Assembly (NCBI GenBank): GCA_045533955.1
Contig: JAZSIU010000011.1
Span: 1 to 64,000 of the forward strand
Length of the DNA stretch: 64,000 nucleotides
Reading direction: 5' to 3'
Source of the DNA: HGM04593 sp045533955
GTDB lineage: Bacteria > Bacteroidota > Bacteroidia > Bacteroidales > Bacteroidaceae
A program made the translations under genes and the position numbers. The notes beneath the pieces are model-generated. The model was not told where the DNA came from. It ran no database searches and saw only the letters and a list, made by a program, of their open reading frames with translations. How positions within the stretch are numbered: the first letter of the stretch is position 1; the number at the start of each line of letters is the position of its first letter. Positions 9,118 through 17,795 of this stretch are shown piece after piece.

Positions 9118-10272
9118 TTAGCAAATCTTACGTGAACCGTCGCCAATTACTACATCGTAAATGAGGGGGAGCTTGCCATACTGCTCTTTGTAACGCTCCT
9201 TAGCTTTCCCGACAAAGATGTCGTAGAGCTCCTCTTTAACGAGGTTAATTGTGCAGCCGCCGAAGCCGCCACCCATCATACGTGAGCCTGTTACGCCGCA
9301 GTCGATGGCAACGTCAACCAAGAAGTCGAGCTCCTCGCAGCTTACCTGATAGTCCTTGCTGAGGCCAAAATGTGTCTCGTACATCTTCTTACCTACTGTC
9401 TCGTAGTCGCCGGCCTCGAGTGCCTCGCAAACGTCGAGTACACGCTGTACCTCGCCGATAACATATTTTGCACGGTTGTAATCCTCGAGCTTAACCTCGG
9501 CTTTAACCTCCTCGAGCATATCAAAGTTGGCGTCGCGCAACGACTCAACCTCGGGGTGCTTGCTCTTGATAACCTCGGCTACGTGCTCGCAGCTGAGACG
9601 ACGCTCGTTGTAGGGCGAGCCTGCAAGCTCGTGCTTAACGCAAGTGTTAACGAGCAACAGACGATAGCCAACGGGCTTGAAGGGGAAATACTGATACTCG
9701 AGCGAGCGGCAGTCGAGACGGATGAGGCTGCCCGACTTTCCGAATACGCTTGCAAACTGGTCCATAATACCGCAGTTTACACCAACGTAGTTGTGCTCTG
9801 TTGCCTGACCTACCTTGGCAAGCTCGAACTTGTCAATCTTGTTGTCGCCGAAGAGGTCGTTCAATGCGTAAGCGTATGTGCTCTCGAGTGCTGCCGATGA
9901 TGACATTCCTGCGCCCAGAGGTACATCGCCTGCAAATGCAGTGTTAAAGCCCTTAACGGGTACACCGCGCTTAATCATTTCGCGGCAAACACCGAAGATG
10001 TATTTTGCCCAAGATGCGCGGGGGCAATCCTCTTCGTTAAGACCAAACTCGACATAATCCTTCTCGTCGATAGAGTAGGCGCAAACCTTCTCTGTTCCGT
10101 TGGGCTTAATCTCGGCCATAATGCCTTTGTTTACAGCGCCGGGGAATACGAAACCATTGTTATAGTCGGTGTGCTCACCAATGAGGTTGATGCGGCCGGG
10201 AGAAGCATAGATGCTACCTGTTGTGCCATCGAAATGTTTGATGAAGCGACTTCTTACAAATTCTATATCCAT
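9118..10272 (-). CDS. galK: Galactokinase
   Basis: Phosphorylates alpha-D-galactose at C1 with ATP (first committed Leloir step). GHMP-kinase family, 384 residues, normal length. Visible motifs: galactokinase signature GRINLIGEHTDYNNGFVFPG near residue 26, ATP-binding loop PLGAGMSSSAALE near residue 118, and C-terminal GSRMMGGGFGGCTINLV. Last gene of the galM-gluP-galK operon, 50 bp after the transporter, so uptake, mutarotation and phosphorylation of galactose are encoded together. No galT or galE is in the window. Confidence 0.97.
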   Translation of the reverse strand: MDIEFVRSRFIKHFDGTTGSIYASPGRINLIGEHTDYNNGFVFPGAVNKGIMAEIKPNGTEKVCAYSIDEKDYVEFGLNEEDCPRASWAKYIFGVCREMIKRGVPVKGFNTAFAGDVPLGAGMSSSAALESTYAYALNDLFGDNKIDKFELAKVGQATEHNYVGVNCGIMDQFASVFGKSGSLIRLDCRSLEYQYFPFKPVGYRLLLVNTCVKHELAGSPYNERRLSCEHVAEVIKSKHPEVESLRDANFDMLEEVKAEVKLEDYNRAKYVIGEVQRVLDVCEALEAGDYETVGKKMYETHFGLSKDYQVSCEELDFLVDVAIDCGVTGSRMMGGGFGGCTINLVKEELYDIFVGKAKERYKEQYGKLPLIYDVVIGDGSRKIC

Positions 10273-10322
10273 AGTCGTAATGTTTTATGTGTTAACAAAT
10301 ATTGTTTATTAGTCTGATAGAA

Positions 10323-11597
10323 TTATTTCTTTGCGGGCTTTGAACCTACAAGAGCGTAGAACAAGAGGTAAGCGGCGCAGAATACAATGAGCCAGTAGCT
10401 TGAAATGTATCCGATGTAGTCGGCTAAAAGACCTTGCAAAGGCAACAGAAGACCGCCTCCGAATACCATTGTCATAAAGATACCCGATGCAATAGCAGTA
10501 TATTTGCCGAGGCCTTCAACTGCAAGGTTGAAGATGGCGCCCCACATAACCGATGTGCAGAGACCTACAAGAAGGAATGCGAATATTCCAACAGGTACAT
10601 CGGCCCAAACAATCTCTAATTTTGCCCAATCGACACCGGGGAAGCTAACGAGTACGTCTGTGGGTGCAAACATACCAAAGAGTACAAGTACCAATGTTGC
10701 AATAGAAACGGTTGTAATCATTGCACGGCTCGATACCTTGCTACCGATGCTTGCGCCAACTAAACGACCTACTCCCATCATTGCCCAATATACGGCTGTG
10801 ATAAGAAGTGCTGTCGCTGCCGAAATACCAAGCTCGGGTGTGTTAACGAGGTACATACTTACATACTGCGGAACACCTACCTCGATACCCATATAAAGGA
10901 AGATTGCAAGCGCACCGAGTGCGAAATGACGGTAGCTCATAGCGCCCTTGATAAGGCTTACGTCGATGGGTGCCTGCTCGGGCTCATCAATCTTTGTGAA
11001 GAGGATAACAACGAATGCCACAACAAAGATGCCAAGAGCAATCATAAGCGCGGGTGTTGCATCGGAAATAGCAGTCTCGGGTGTTATTTCGCCAATAAGA
11101 GCGCCCATAATGATGTAAACTGCTACGGCTGCAGATGAGTTGAATACACCACCTGTCTGGATGAGCTGGTTACCGCTGTTACCACCACCACCGAGGATGT
11201 TAAGCATAGGGTTAACAACGCAGTTGAGGATACACATACAGAAACCTGAGATGAATGTACCAAGAAGATAAACACCAAATACAAGGCCGAGGCTCTCTTT
11301 TGCATCGAGCAAACCGCTGCACCACTGTACAATAATACCTGTGATACCTACTGCAAGGCCGATAAGGGCTGTCTTTTTGTAACCAAACTTTGCGATGAGC
11401 ATACCGGCGGGAATACCCATAACAAGGTAAGCGATGAAATTACCCATATTGCCAAGCTGTGTAAGCCAGTTGGGAATATCACCCTGTGCCTTGATGATGT
11501 TTGCCATAGGTGAACAAAGGTTTGTTACAAAGGCAATCATTGCGAAGAGCGCAATCATTACTATGATAGCTCCCCATTGTTTTTTTTGTTGACTCAT
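10323..11597 (-). CDS. gluP: Glucose/galactose (FucP-family) MFS transporter
   Basis: Inner-membrane sugar:H+ symporter of the FHS/FucP branch of the major facilitator superfamily. The 424 residues have about 12 membrane segments. FucP/GluP-like features are the N-terminal PMANIIKAQ region, the paired GN-LIQTGGVFN segment in the middle, and a conserved GLCTSVMWGAIFNLAVEGLGKYTA stretch late in the protein, described here by its key residues WGAIFNLAVEGLG. Its place between galM and galK makes galactose and/or glucose the probable substrate; this is inferred from context. Confidence 0.9.
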   Translation of the reverse strand: MSQQKKQWGAIIVMIALFAMIAFVTNLCSPMANIIKAQGDIPNWLTQLGNMGNFIAYLVMGIPAGMLIAKFGYKKTALIGLAVGITGIIVQWCSGLLDAKESLGLVFGVYLLGTFISGFCMCILNCVVNPMLNILGGGGNSGNQLIQTGGVFNSSAAVAVYIIMGALIGEITPETAISDATPALMIALGIFVVAFVVILFTKIDEPEQAPIDVSLIKGAMSYRHFALGALAIFLYMGIEVGVPQYVSMYLVNTPELGISAATALLITAVYWAMMGVGRLVGASIGSKVSSRAMITTVSIATLVLVLFGMFAPTDVLVSFPGVDWAKLEIVWADVPVGIFAFLLVGLCTSVMWGAIFNLAVEGLGKYTAIASGIFMTMVFGGGLLLPLQGLLADYIGYISSYWLIVFCAAYLLFYALVGSKPAKK

Positions 11598-11636
11598 AAT
11601 GATTAAAAATTTTTGAAGTTTATAGTTTATAAATTA

Positions 11637-12722
11637 TTATTTCTCTACACCAAATTTATAAATTGTAACTTGTGAGTATTGTTCGCCGGGCTTAAGTACA
11701 ACGCTGGGGAAGTGTGCGCGGTTGGGGCTGTCGGGGAAGCACTGTGCCTCGAAGCAGATGGCGCTGCGCTTGGGGAATGTGGCTCCGTGTGCTCCGGCAA
11801 AGCCGCTATGCCAATTGGATGTATAAACCTGCACGCCGGGCTCGGTTGTATAGACCTCCATTGTACGGCCGCTTACGGGCTCGGTGATTTTGGCTGCGTA
11901 GCTGAGCTCGCCAACCTCTTTTTTGTTGAGTACGTAGCAGTGGTCGTATCCTACTCCGAATTTAATCTGCTCCTCGTCGGCGTCGATGCGCGCACCAACC
12001 TCGGTGGGAGTGGTAAAATCGAATGCGGTGCCCTTTACGGGGGCTATGCTGCCGTTGGGAATTGATGTCTCGTCAACGGGTACAAAAAAGTCGGCGTTGA
12101 TGTGGCAAATGAGATTATCTACCGTTGCTGTGGGGTTTGCAATGCCCGAGAGTGAGAAGAAGCCGTGGCTTGTGAGATTTACTATTGTGGTCTTGTCGGT
12201 AGTTGCCTTGTAATCGATTTTCAGCTCGTCGTCGTCGCTGAATGTGTATATTACTGTAACGTCGAGGTTACCGGGGAAGCCCTCTTCCATATCGGCCGAG
12301 AGGTAGTGGAGCTTGAGGGTCTGAGAGTCTGTCTGCTCGGCATCCCATACGCGGGCGTGGAATCCTGTGGGGCCGCCGTGAAGGTGGTTGGGGCCGTTGT
12401 TTACTGCCAACTGATACTCTTTGCCTTCGAGGGTGAATTTACCTTTGCAGATGCGGTTGCCGTAGCGGCCCACAAGGGTGCTGAGGAAGGGCTCGGGGCT
12501 GTTTAGGAGGTTGTCGATGCTGTCGTGTCCCTGAATTACGTTGGCGTAGTTGCCGTTCTTGTCGGGAACCATAATGCTGCATATTGCTCCGCCGTAGTTG
12601 GTGATGGCTACTTCGCTACCTTTCTTGTTTTTGAGAATGAAAAGTGCGGTCTCTTTTCCGTCGATTGTTTTTTTGAAGTCGGCGGCCTTCAATTGCGAAA
12701 GATTGTTTTCTGTACAGCTCAT
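11637..12722 (-). CDS. galM: Aldose 1-epimerase (galactose mutarotase)
   Basis: Interconverts alpha and beta anomers of galactose. About 361 residues from the ATG at 12722 (MSCTENNLSQLK); the reading frame extends 22 codons further but that extension lacks family similarity and approaches the promoter. Catalytic landmarks are present: NGPNHLHGGPTGF (His), NLTSHGFFSLSG (second His region), GYDHCYVLN (Asp), and CFEAQCFPDSPN (general-base Glu). No secretion signal, so cytosolic. First gene of the galactose operon. Confidence 0.93.
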   Translation of the reverse strand: MSCTENNLSQLKAADFKKTIDGKETALFILKNKKGSEVAITNYGGAICSIMVPDKNGNYANVIQGHDSIDNLLNSPEPFLSTLVGRYGNRICKGKFTLEGKEYQLAVNNGPNHLHGGPTGFHARVWDAEQTDSQTLKLHYLSADMEEGFPGNLDVTVIYTFSDDDELKIDYKATTDKTTIVNLTSHGFFSLSGIANPTATVDNLICHINADFFVPVDETSIPNGSIAPVKGTAFDFTTPTEVGARIDADEEQIKFGVGYDHCYVLNKKEVGELSYAAKITEPVSGRTMEVYTTEPGVQVYTSNWHSGFAGAHGATFPKRSAICFEAQCFPDSPNRAHFPSVVLKPGEQYSQVTIYKFGVEK

Positions 12723-12811
12723 ATTCTGTAATTTTTCGGTTTTTAGTCGGTTGTTTTTGTACATTGGCCTTAATTGTATGTGTTGCACCGTGGTGTGGTG
12801 CTGTAATTTCG

Positions 12812-12819
12812 CAAATGTA
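12812..12819 (-). promoter_or_regulatory. -7 box for the galM-gluP-galK operon
   Basis: Minus-strand TACATTTG, an exact match to TAnnTTTG, about 90 bp before the galM start. Upstream on the minus strand are two TTTG words (12828-12833 region), but spacing to a -33 box is not ideal. Confidence 0.5.
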
Positions 12820-12894
12820 CAAAGTAGTTTGCAAATAAACTAAAAAATATTGCTACTTCAAAGTATTTTGAGGATAATTTTTGGTTGAATGGGC

Positions 12895-12938
12895 AAAAGA
12901 AAAACTCCACGGCACATCAGCCGTGGAGTTTTTCTTTT
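12895..12938 (-). terminator. Terminator of the grpE-dnaJ-folC operon
   Basis: Perfect 19-bp inverted repeat (AAAAGAAAAACTCCACGGC and complement) with a 6-nt loop, just beyond the folC stop codon and with T-runs on both sides. Confidence 0.85.
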
Positions 12939-12984
12939 TGTTTGTCTCTCTTGCGCTCGGTGGCAGAGGGTTGAGTGTCTTTGT

Positions 12985-14271
12985 TTATTTGCCGGATTGT
13001 GCAAGAAGGTCGGCCACGATGAAGCAACTGCCTCCGATGAAGATAAAATCCTCTTCGTCGGCCTCTTTTCGGGCTGCAGCGAGGGCGTCGGCAACAGTGG
13101 GGTAGCTCTCGCCCCGAAGATTGTGGGCCGAGGCAAGCGCCTTGAGCTCCTCGGCGGATAGGGCGCGCTTTACGCTTGCGCGTGTAAAATAGTAGGTGGC
13201 TTCGTGGGGCAGCATTGCAAGCACGCTGTTTATATCCTTGTCGTTTACCATTCCAAAGACAATGCGCAGGGTGCGGTAGTGCTGTCGGGCTATCTGTCGG
13301 ACTATGTATTCTATTCCGCCTATGTTGTGGCCTGCGTCGCAGACGGTGCGGGGTTTGTCGGCGATTTTTTGCCAGCGTCCCATAAGGCCGGTGGTTGCGG
13401 TGATATTTGTAAAGCCTTTTCGCACTGCGTCGCTGGGTATTCTGTATCCCACCGATTTTAGTGTGTCAAGGGCTGTGAGTATGGTGTTTGTGTTTTTTAT
13501 CTGATATTCGCCGCCGAGTTCGCCTTGGATTATGCCGTAGTCTGTTGTTTCGTAAGATATTCCGCAGTCGTTGGGGGTTGCGCTTATGAGGCGCCTCTGC
13601 TCCTCGGCAAAGATTATGGGGGCACCTGTCTCGGCGGCTTTTTGCTCGAATATGGGGCGTGTCTCGGGGGTTGTCTCGCCGATTATCACGGGGGTTGAGG
13701 GCTTTATTATTCCTGCTTTTTCGCTTGCAATCTGCGAGAGGGTTGTGCCAAGGAATTGTGTGTGGTCGGGGCTGATGTTTGTGATTATGCAGGCGTCGGG
13801 GCTGATGATATTGGTGCAGTCGAGACGACCACCCAGTCCAACCTCGATAATTGCGACGTCAACTTTTTTCTGTGCAAAATAGAGGAGTGCCATTGCTGTG
13901 GCAAGCTCGAAAAAGGAGGGGTGCAGGGGGGCGAAAAAGTGTCTCTCGCGCTCGACAAAATCTATTATAAATTGCTCTTCGACGGGACGGCCGTTTACGC
14001 GTATGCGCTCGCGAAAATCTATAAGGTGGGGCGAGGTGTAGAGTCCTACTCGGTAGCCCGAGGCTTGTAGAATGGCTGCAAGGGTGTGCGACGTTGAGCC
14101 TTTACCGTTGGTGCCGCCTACGTGTATGGTGCGGTAGTTGCGGTGCGGGTGTCCAAAATGTTCGTCAAGCAGGAGGGTGTTTTGTAGCCCCTCTTTATAA
14201 GCAGAACTGCCCACCTGCTGGAATAGCGGTGTGCAGTTGAAAAGGTATTCTGTTGTCTCTTTGTAGGTCAT
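12985..14271 (-). CDS. folC: Folylpolyglutamate / dihydrofolate synthase
   Basis: Adds glutamate to folates (and possibly to dihydropteroate), ATP-dependent, Mur-ligase fold. The 428 residues are of usual length. The P-loop reads GGTNGKGSTSHTL near residue 52; GRLDCTNIISPDACIITNISPDH and SEKAGIIKP match the family core; the C-terminal domain holds CDAGHNIGG. It starts 9 bp after dnaJ ends, so it is the last gene of a grpE-dnaJ-folC transcript. The pairing with chaperones is probably a matter of co-transcription rather than shared function. Confidence 0.94.
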   Translation of the reverse strand: MTYKETTEYLFNCTPLFQQVGSSAYKEGLQNTLLLDEHFGHPHRNYRTIHVGGTNGKGSTSHTLAAILQASGYRVGLYTSPHLIDFRERIRVNGRPVEEQFIIDFVERERHFFAPLHPSFFELATAMALLYFAQKKVDVAIIEVGLGGRLDCTNIISPDACIITNISPDHTQFLGTTLSQIASEKAGIIKPSTPVIIGETTPETRPIFEQKAAETGAPIIFAEEQRRLISATPNDCGISYETTDYGIIQGELGGEYQIKNTNTILTALDTLKSVGYRIPSDAVRKGFTNITATTGLMGRWQKIADKPRTVCDAGHNIGGIEYIVRQIARQHYRTLRIVFGMVNDKDINSVLAMLPHEATYYFTRASVKRALSAEELKALASAHNLRGESYPTVADALAAARKEADEEDFIFIGGSCFIVADLLAQSGK

Positions 14272-14280
14272 TTGGGGGTA

Positions 14281-15435
14281 TCAGTCGAATAGGTTGCGGA
14301 AACGACGGAATATTTGCTCTTTGATGCTCTCGGTGGGCTTGAAATTCTCCGATTCTCTGAAATTCTCGATGGTTTTTTTCTCGTCGCGGCTCAGTGTCTC
14401 GGGGATATAGACGCTGACGTTTACTATAATGTCGCCGCGGCCATACTCGTTGAGTGAGGGGAGCCCTTTGCCGCGCAGACGCAGTGCCTTGCCCGGCTGT
14501 GTGCCCGGCTCGATGGTGAGCTTTACGTTCTCTTTTATTGTGGGTATTTCAACTGTGCCTCCGAGGGTGGCTGTGGGAATGTCGAGCAGGAGGTTGTAGA
14601 TGAGGTCGCGCTCGTCGCGTATGAGTTGCGGGTGTTTCTCTTCTTCGACTTGTATGAGTAGGTCGCCGGCAATGCCGTTGCGCTTGGCTGCGTTGCCCTT
14701 GCCGCGCATTGACAATTGCATTCCGTCGGCTACTCCTGCGGGGATTTGTACCTCGACAATCTCTTCGCCCATTATTATGCCGTCGCCGCTACAGTGTTTG
14801 CATTTGTCTTTTATGATGCGTCCCTCGCCACCGCATTTTGGGCACACCGACTCGCTGTTCATTATGCCGAAGGGGGTGCGTACGGTGCGTACCGTGCGGC
14901 CTGTACCTTTGCAGTCGGGGCAGGTTTCGGTTGCGTTGCCTTCGGCACCGCTGCCGTTGCAGTGGGGGCAGGTAACGTACTTCTTGAGCTTGAATTTTTT
15001 TGTTACGCCGTCGGCAACCTCTTGCAGGGTGAGCTTGACTTTTACTCTGAGGTCGCCGCCGCGGTAACGGGGCTGTTGTGAGTGCCCGCCGCCGAATCCG
15101 CCGAACCCTCCGCTGCCGAATCCGCCGCCGAAAATATCGCCGAACATCGAGAAAATGTCGTTTATGTCCATTCCCTGCCCGCCGAATCCGCCACCGAATC
15201 CGCCGGCGCCGTCCATTCCGGCGTGGCCGAATTGGTCGTAACGGGCTTTTTTGTCGGGGTCGCTCAGGACGCTGTAAGCCTCGGCTGCCTCTTTGAATTT
15301 CTCTTCGGCCTCTTTGTTACCGGGGTTCTTGTCGGGGTGATACTCCATTGCCTTGCGACGATAGGCTTTTTTTATGTCATTGGCCGAGGCGTTTTTATCA
15401 ATGCCCAGCACTTCGTAGTAGTCTCGTTTTGCCAT
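14281..15435 (-). CDS. dnaJ: Chaperone DnaJ (Hsp40)
   Basis: Co-chaperone that delivers unfolded proteins to DnaK and stimulates its ATPase. The 384 residues carry all type I parts: N-terminal J domain with the HPD triad (YHPDKNPG, near residue 33), a Gly/Phe-rich linker (FGGGFGGQGMD), four CxxCxGxG-type zinc repeats (CPHCNGSG, CPDCKGTG, CPKCGGEG, CKHCSGDG; residues about 155-225), and the substrate-binding C-terminal domains. Follows grpE by 40 bp. dnaK is not in the window. Confidence 0.97.
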   Translation of the reverse strand: MAKRDYYEVLGIDKNASANDIKKAYRRKAMEYHPDKNPGNKEAEEKFKEAAEAYSVLSDPDKKARYDQFGHAGMDGAGGFGGGFGGQGMDINDIFSMFGDIFGGGFGSGGFGGFGGGHSQQPRYRGGDLRVKVKLTLQEVADGVTKKFKLKKYVTCPHCNGSGAEGNATETCPDCKGTGRTVRTVRTPFGIMNSESVCPKCGGEGRIIKDKCKHCSGDGIIMGEEIVEVQIPAGVADGMQLSMRGKGNAAKRNGIAGDLLIQVEEEKHPQLIRDERDLIYNLLLDIPTATLGGTVEIPTIKENVKLTIEPGTQPGKALRLRGKGLPSLNEYGRGDIIVNVSVYIPETLSRDEKKTIENFRESENFKPTESIKEQIFRRFRNLFD

Positions 15436-15475
15436 TTTTGTGGTTTTTTATTGGCTGATATATTTCTTTTATGTC

Positions 15476-16039
15476 TTATTCGCCCACTGCTACTTTGGCG
15501 TGGCGTATTACTTTGTCGTTGAGCATATAGCCTGTTTGTACGCAGTCGAGTACCTTGCCTTTGAGCTCGGGAGAGAGGGCGGGAATCATTGCTATTGCTT
15601 CGTGATAGTCGGTGTCGAAATCTTGCCCCTCGGTCTCTATTTTTTGCAGGCCGTTGCTCTTTAATACTGCTACGAATTTGTTGTATATGAGCTCGATGCC
15701 TGTGAGAATCTCTTTGGCATTTTGGTCTTTGCCCATATTGGCAAGGGCACGCTCAAAATCGTCGAGGATGGGCAGGATGGCTTCCATCACGCGTTCGCCG
15801 CCGTTCTTTATGAGCTCGGCTTTCTCTTTCATTGTGCGCTTGCGGTAGTTGTCAAATTCGGCTATCTGACGCAGGTATTTGTCGCTGAGTTCGGCTATCT
15901 TGGCGTTGGCCTCGGCAAGCTCGTCTCTCTCTTCGAGACTCTCTTGTTGAATGCTCTCTTGCTCGATTGTCTGCTCGCAAGCAGCCTCGGCGGTGTTTAT
16001 AGTCTCTTTTTCTTGGGTGTTATTCTCTGTTGTACTCAT
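15476..16039 (-). CDS. grpE: Nucleotide exchange factor GrpE
   Basis: Releases ADP from DnaK. The 187-residue protein has an acidic, Gln/Glu-rich N-terminal tail (to about residue 55), a long coiled-coil helix (LAEANAKIAELSDKYLRQIA and on), the GrpE core segment DNYRKRTMKEK, and the C-terminal beta domain with QTGYMLNDKVIRHAKVAVGE, close to the family signature. First gene of the grpE-dnaJ-folC operon. Confidence 0.95.
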   Translation of the reverse strand: MSTTENNTQEKETINTAEAACEQTIEQESIQQESLEERDELAEANAKIAELSDKYLRQIAEFDNYRKRTMKEKAELIKNGGERVMEAILPILDDFERALANMGKDQNAKEILTGIELIYNKFVAVLKSNGLQKIETEGQDFDTDYHEAIAMIPALSPELKGKVLDCVQTGYMLNDKVIRHAKVAVGE

Positions 16040-16199
16040 ATTTTCGTTGTTTGTTTATTGTATTATAACAAATAGTTTGCCAATCGGTTTTTTCTGACAA
16101 ATAATGTCTGTTTGTAGGACTTATCTGCATATTTGCGTGTCAATTTGGCAGATTCTTATTTTGTCTCACTTTTATTCGGATATTGTGATTTTTTTTGAC

Positions 16200-16207
16200 T
16201 ATCTTCG
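16200..16207 (+). promoter_or_regulatory. -7 box for the sulfatase-helicase pair
   Basis: TATCTTCG, the common Bacteroidota -7 variant. It falls inside the longer open frame that begins at 16104, which argues for a start at 16224 or 16230 instead. Confidence 0.5.
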
Positions 16208-16223
16208 TGGCAAATATTTTTTT

Positions 16224-17795
16224 ATGATTATGAATGGATTTAATGTCTGTGTTTTTGCTGCGGCGTGTTCGTTGCCGCTTTTTGTCGAGGCCGAGGGACG
16301 GAAACTGAAAAAGGTTGATGCTCGGCCTAATGTGGTGCTTATTTATGCCGATGATTTGGGTTATGGCGACCTTTCGTGTTATGGTGCGAGGAATGTGGCG
16401 ACGCCTAACGTCGATTCTCTCTCGGCTGCCGGGTTGCGCTTTACGCAGGCGCACGCTGTGGCTTCGACGAGTACTCCGTCGCGCTATGCGCTGCTCACGG
16501 GCGAGTATCCTTTCCGTAGGAAGGGGACGGACGTTGCTGCGGGCGATGCAGCTATGATAATCGCCCCCGGGCAATATACTGTTGCCGATGTTTTTAAGGA
16601 GGCGGGATATAGAACGGCGGCTTTTGGTAAATGGCATTTGGGCCTCGGCGCTGTCAGTGGTGCTCAGGATTGGAATCGTCCCATTGAACCGGCGCTCGAT
16701 GATATTGGATTCGATTATTCTTATATTATGGCAGCAACGGCCGACAGGGTACCTTGTGTCTTTATAGAGAATGGTCGTGTAGCCAATTACGATGCCTCGG
16801 CGCCTATCCACGTGAGCTATCGGCAGAATTTCGAGGGGGAGCCTACGGGACGTAATAACCCCGAACTGCTCTATAATCTGAAGCATTCGCACGGACACGA
16901 TATGTCAATAGTCAACGGCATTGGACGAATAGGTTATATGAAGGGTGGCGGAAAGGCGCTATGGAAGGACGAGAATATTGCCGACAGTATCACGGCGCAC
17001 GCTGTGGATTTTATAAAAAAGAGTGGCGAGGAGCCTTTCTTTATCTATTTTGCAACGAACGACGTGCACGTGCCGCGCTTTCCCCACGAACGTTTCCGCG
17101 GAATAACGGGAATGGGGCATCGAGGCGATGCCATTGCTCAATTCGATTGGTGCGTGGGGCAGATTGTGGCTGCGCTCAAGGAGCGTGGCGTGCTCGAAAA
17201 TACTCTGCTCATTGTGAGTAGCGACAATGGGGCTGTGGTGGATGATGGTTACGCCGACAGTGCCGAGGAACTTTTGAATGGACACGACCCTATGGGTGGT
17301 CTGCGCGGAGGAAAATACAGCACATTCGAGGCGGGTACGCGCGTACCTTTCATTGTTCATTGGCCGGCGCAGATAAAAAGTGCCTCGGTGTGCGATGCGC
17401 TTGTCTCGCAGATTGATTTTTTGGATGTGATGGCGGTGGTGGCGGGCCATAAGAGTGGCAGCAAACTCTCGCCCGACGGCTCGCCCGCCGAGGCTGACGT
17501 GTGGCTGGGCAGGAGCGATAAGAGCCGTCCCTTCACGGTGGGAATGGCAGCCAACCACACTCTCTCGCTCTGTACGCCCCATTGGAAATATATTGAGCCT
17601 AAGGGTGGCCCGAAAATGGTTCCGTGGGGCCCTAAGATTGAGACGGGTTACTCGACCGAGCCGCAGTTGTTTAAAATGGTGCACGGCGATTTTGATGAGA
17701 CAGTGAATGTGGCCGCCGAGAATGCCGATGCTTTGTCGGCACTGCAAAAGATGCTTGCCGAGATTCGAGCCGCTGCCGATAAACAAGAAGAATAA
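16224..17795 (+). CDS. Secreted sulfatase, serine type
   Basis: Arylsulfatase-family (type I) sulfate ester hydrolase. About 523 residues from the ATG at 16224 (16230 also possible); the N terminus (NGFNVCVFAAACSLPLFVEA) looks like a signal peptide, so it acts in the periplasm. Metal-site motifs are visible (RPNVVLIYADDLGYGDLSCYG; ATNDVHVPRFPH; SSDNGAV). The residue converted to formylglycine is Ser at about position 83 in S-T-P-S-R, so an anSME-type radical SAM maturase is expected elsewhere. Natural substrate unknown: host glycan or glycosaminoglycan sulfates are an inference. Its stop overlaps the next start by one base (TAATG). Confidence 0.9.
   Translation: MIMNGFNVCVFAAACSLPLFVEAEGRKLKKVDARPNVVLIYADDLGYGDLSCYGARNVATPNVDSLSAAGLRFTQAHAVASTSTPSRYALLTGEYPFRRKGTDVAAGDAAMIIAPGQYTVADVFKEAGYRTAAFGKWHLGLGAVSGAQDWNRPIEPALDDIGFDYSYIMAATADRVPCVFIENGRVANYDASAPIHVSYRQNFEGEPTGRNNPELLYNLKHSHGHDMSIVNGIGRIGYMKGGGKALWKDENIADSITAHAVDFIKKSGEEPFFIYFATNDVHVPRFPHERFRGITGMGHRGDAIAQFDWCVGQIVAALKERGVLENTLLIVSSDNGAVVDDGYADSAEELLNGHDPMGGLRGGKYSTFEAGTRVPFIVHWPAQIKSASVCDALVSQIDFLDVMAVVAGHKSGSKLSPDGSPAEADVWLGRSDKSRPFTVGMAANHTLSLCTPHWKYIEPKGGPKMVPWGPKIETGYSTEPQLFKMVHGDFDETVNVAAENADALSALQKMLAEIRAAADKQEE

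Noticed and set aside
16104..16223. Upstream extension of the sulfatase frame
   Set aside because: A -7 box lies within it and the signal peptide starts at 16224/16230.
16140..17786. Two long minus-strand frames (252 and 275 codons)
   Set aside because: Antisense shadows of the sulfatase gene, which has clear active-site motifs.
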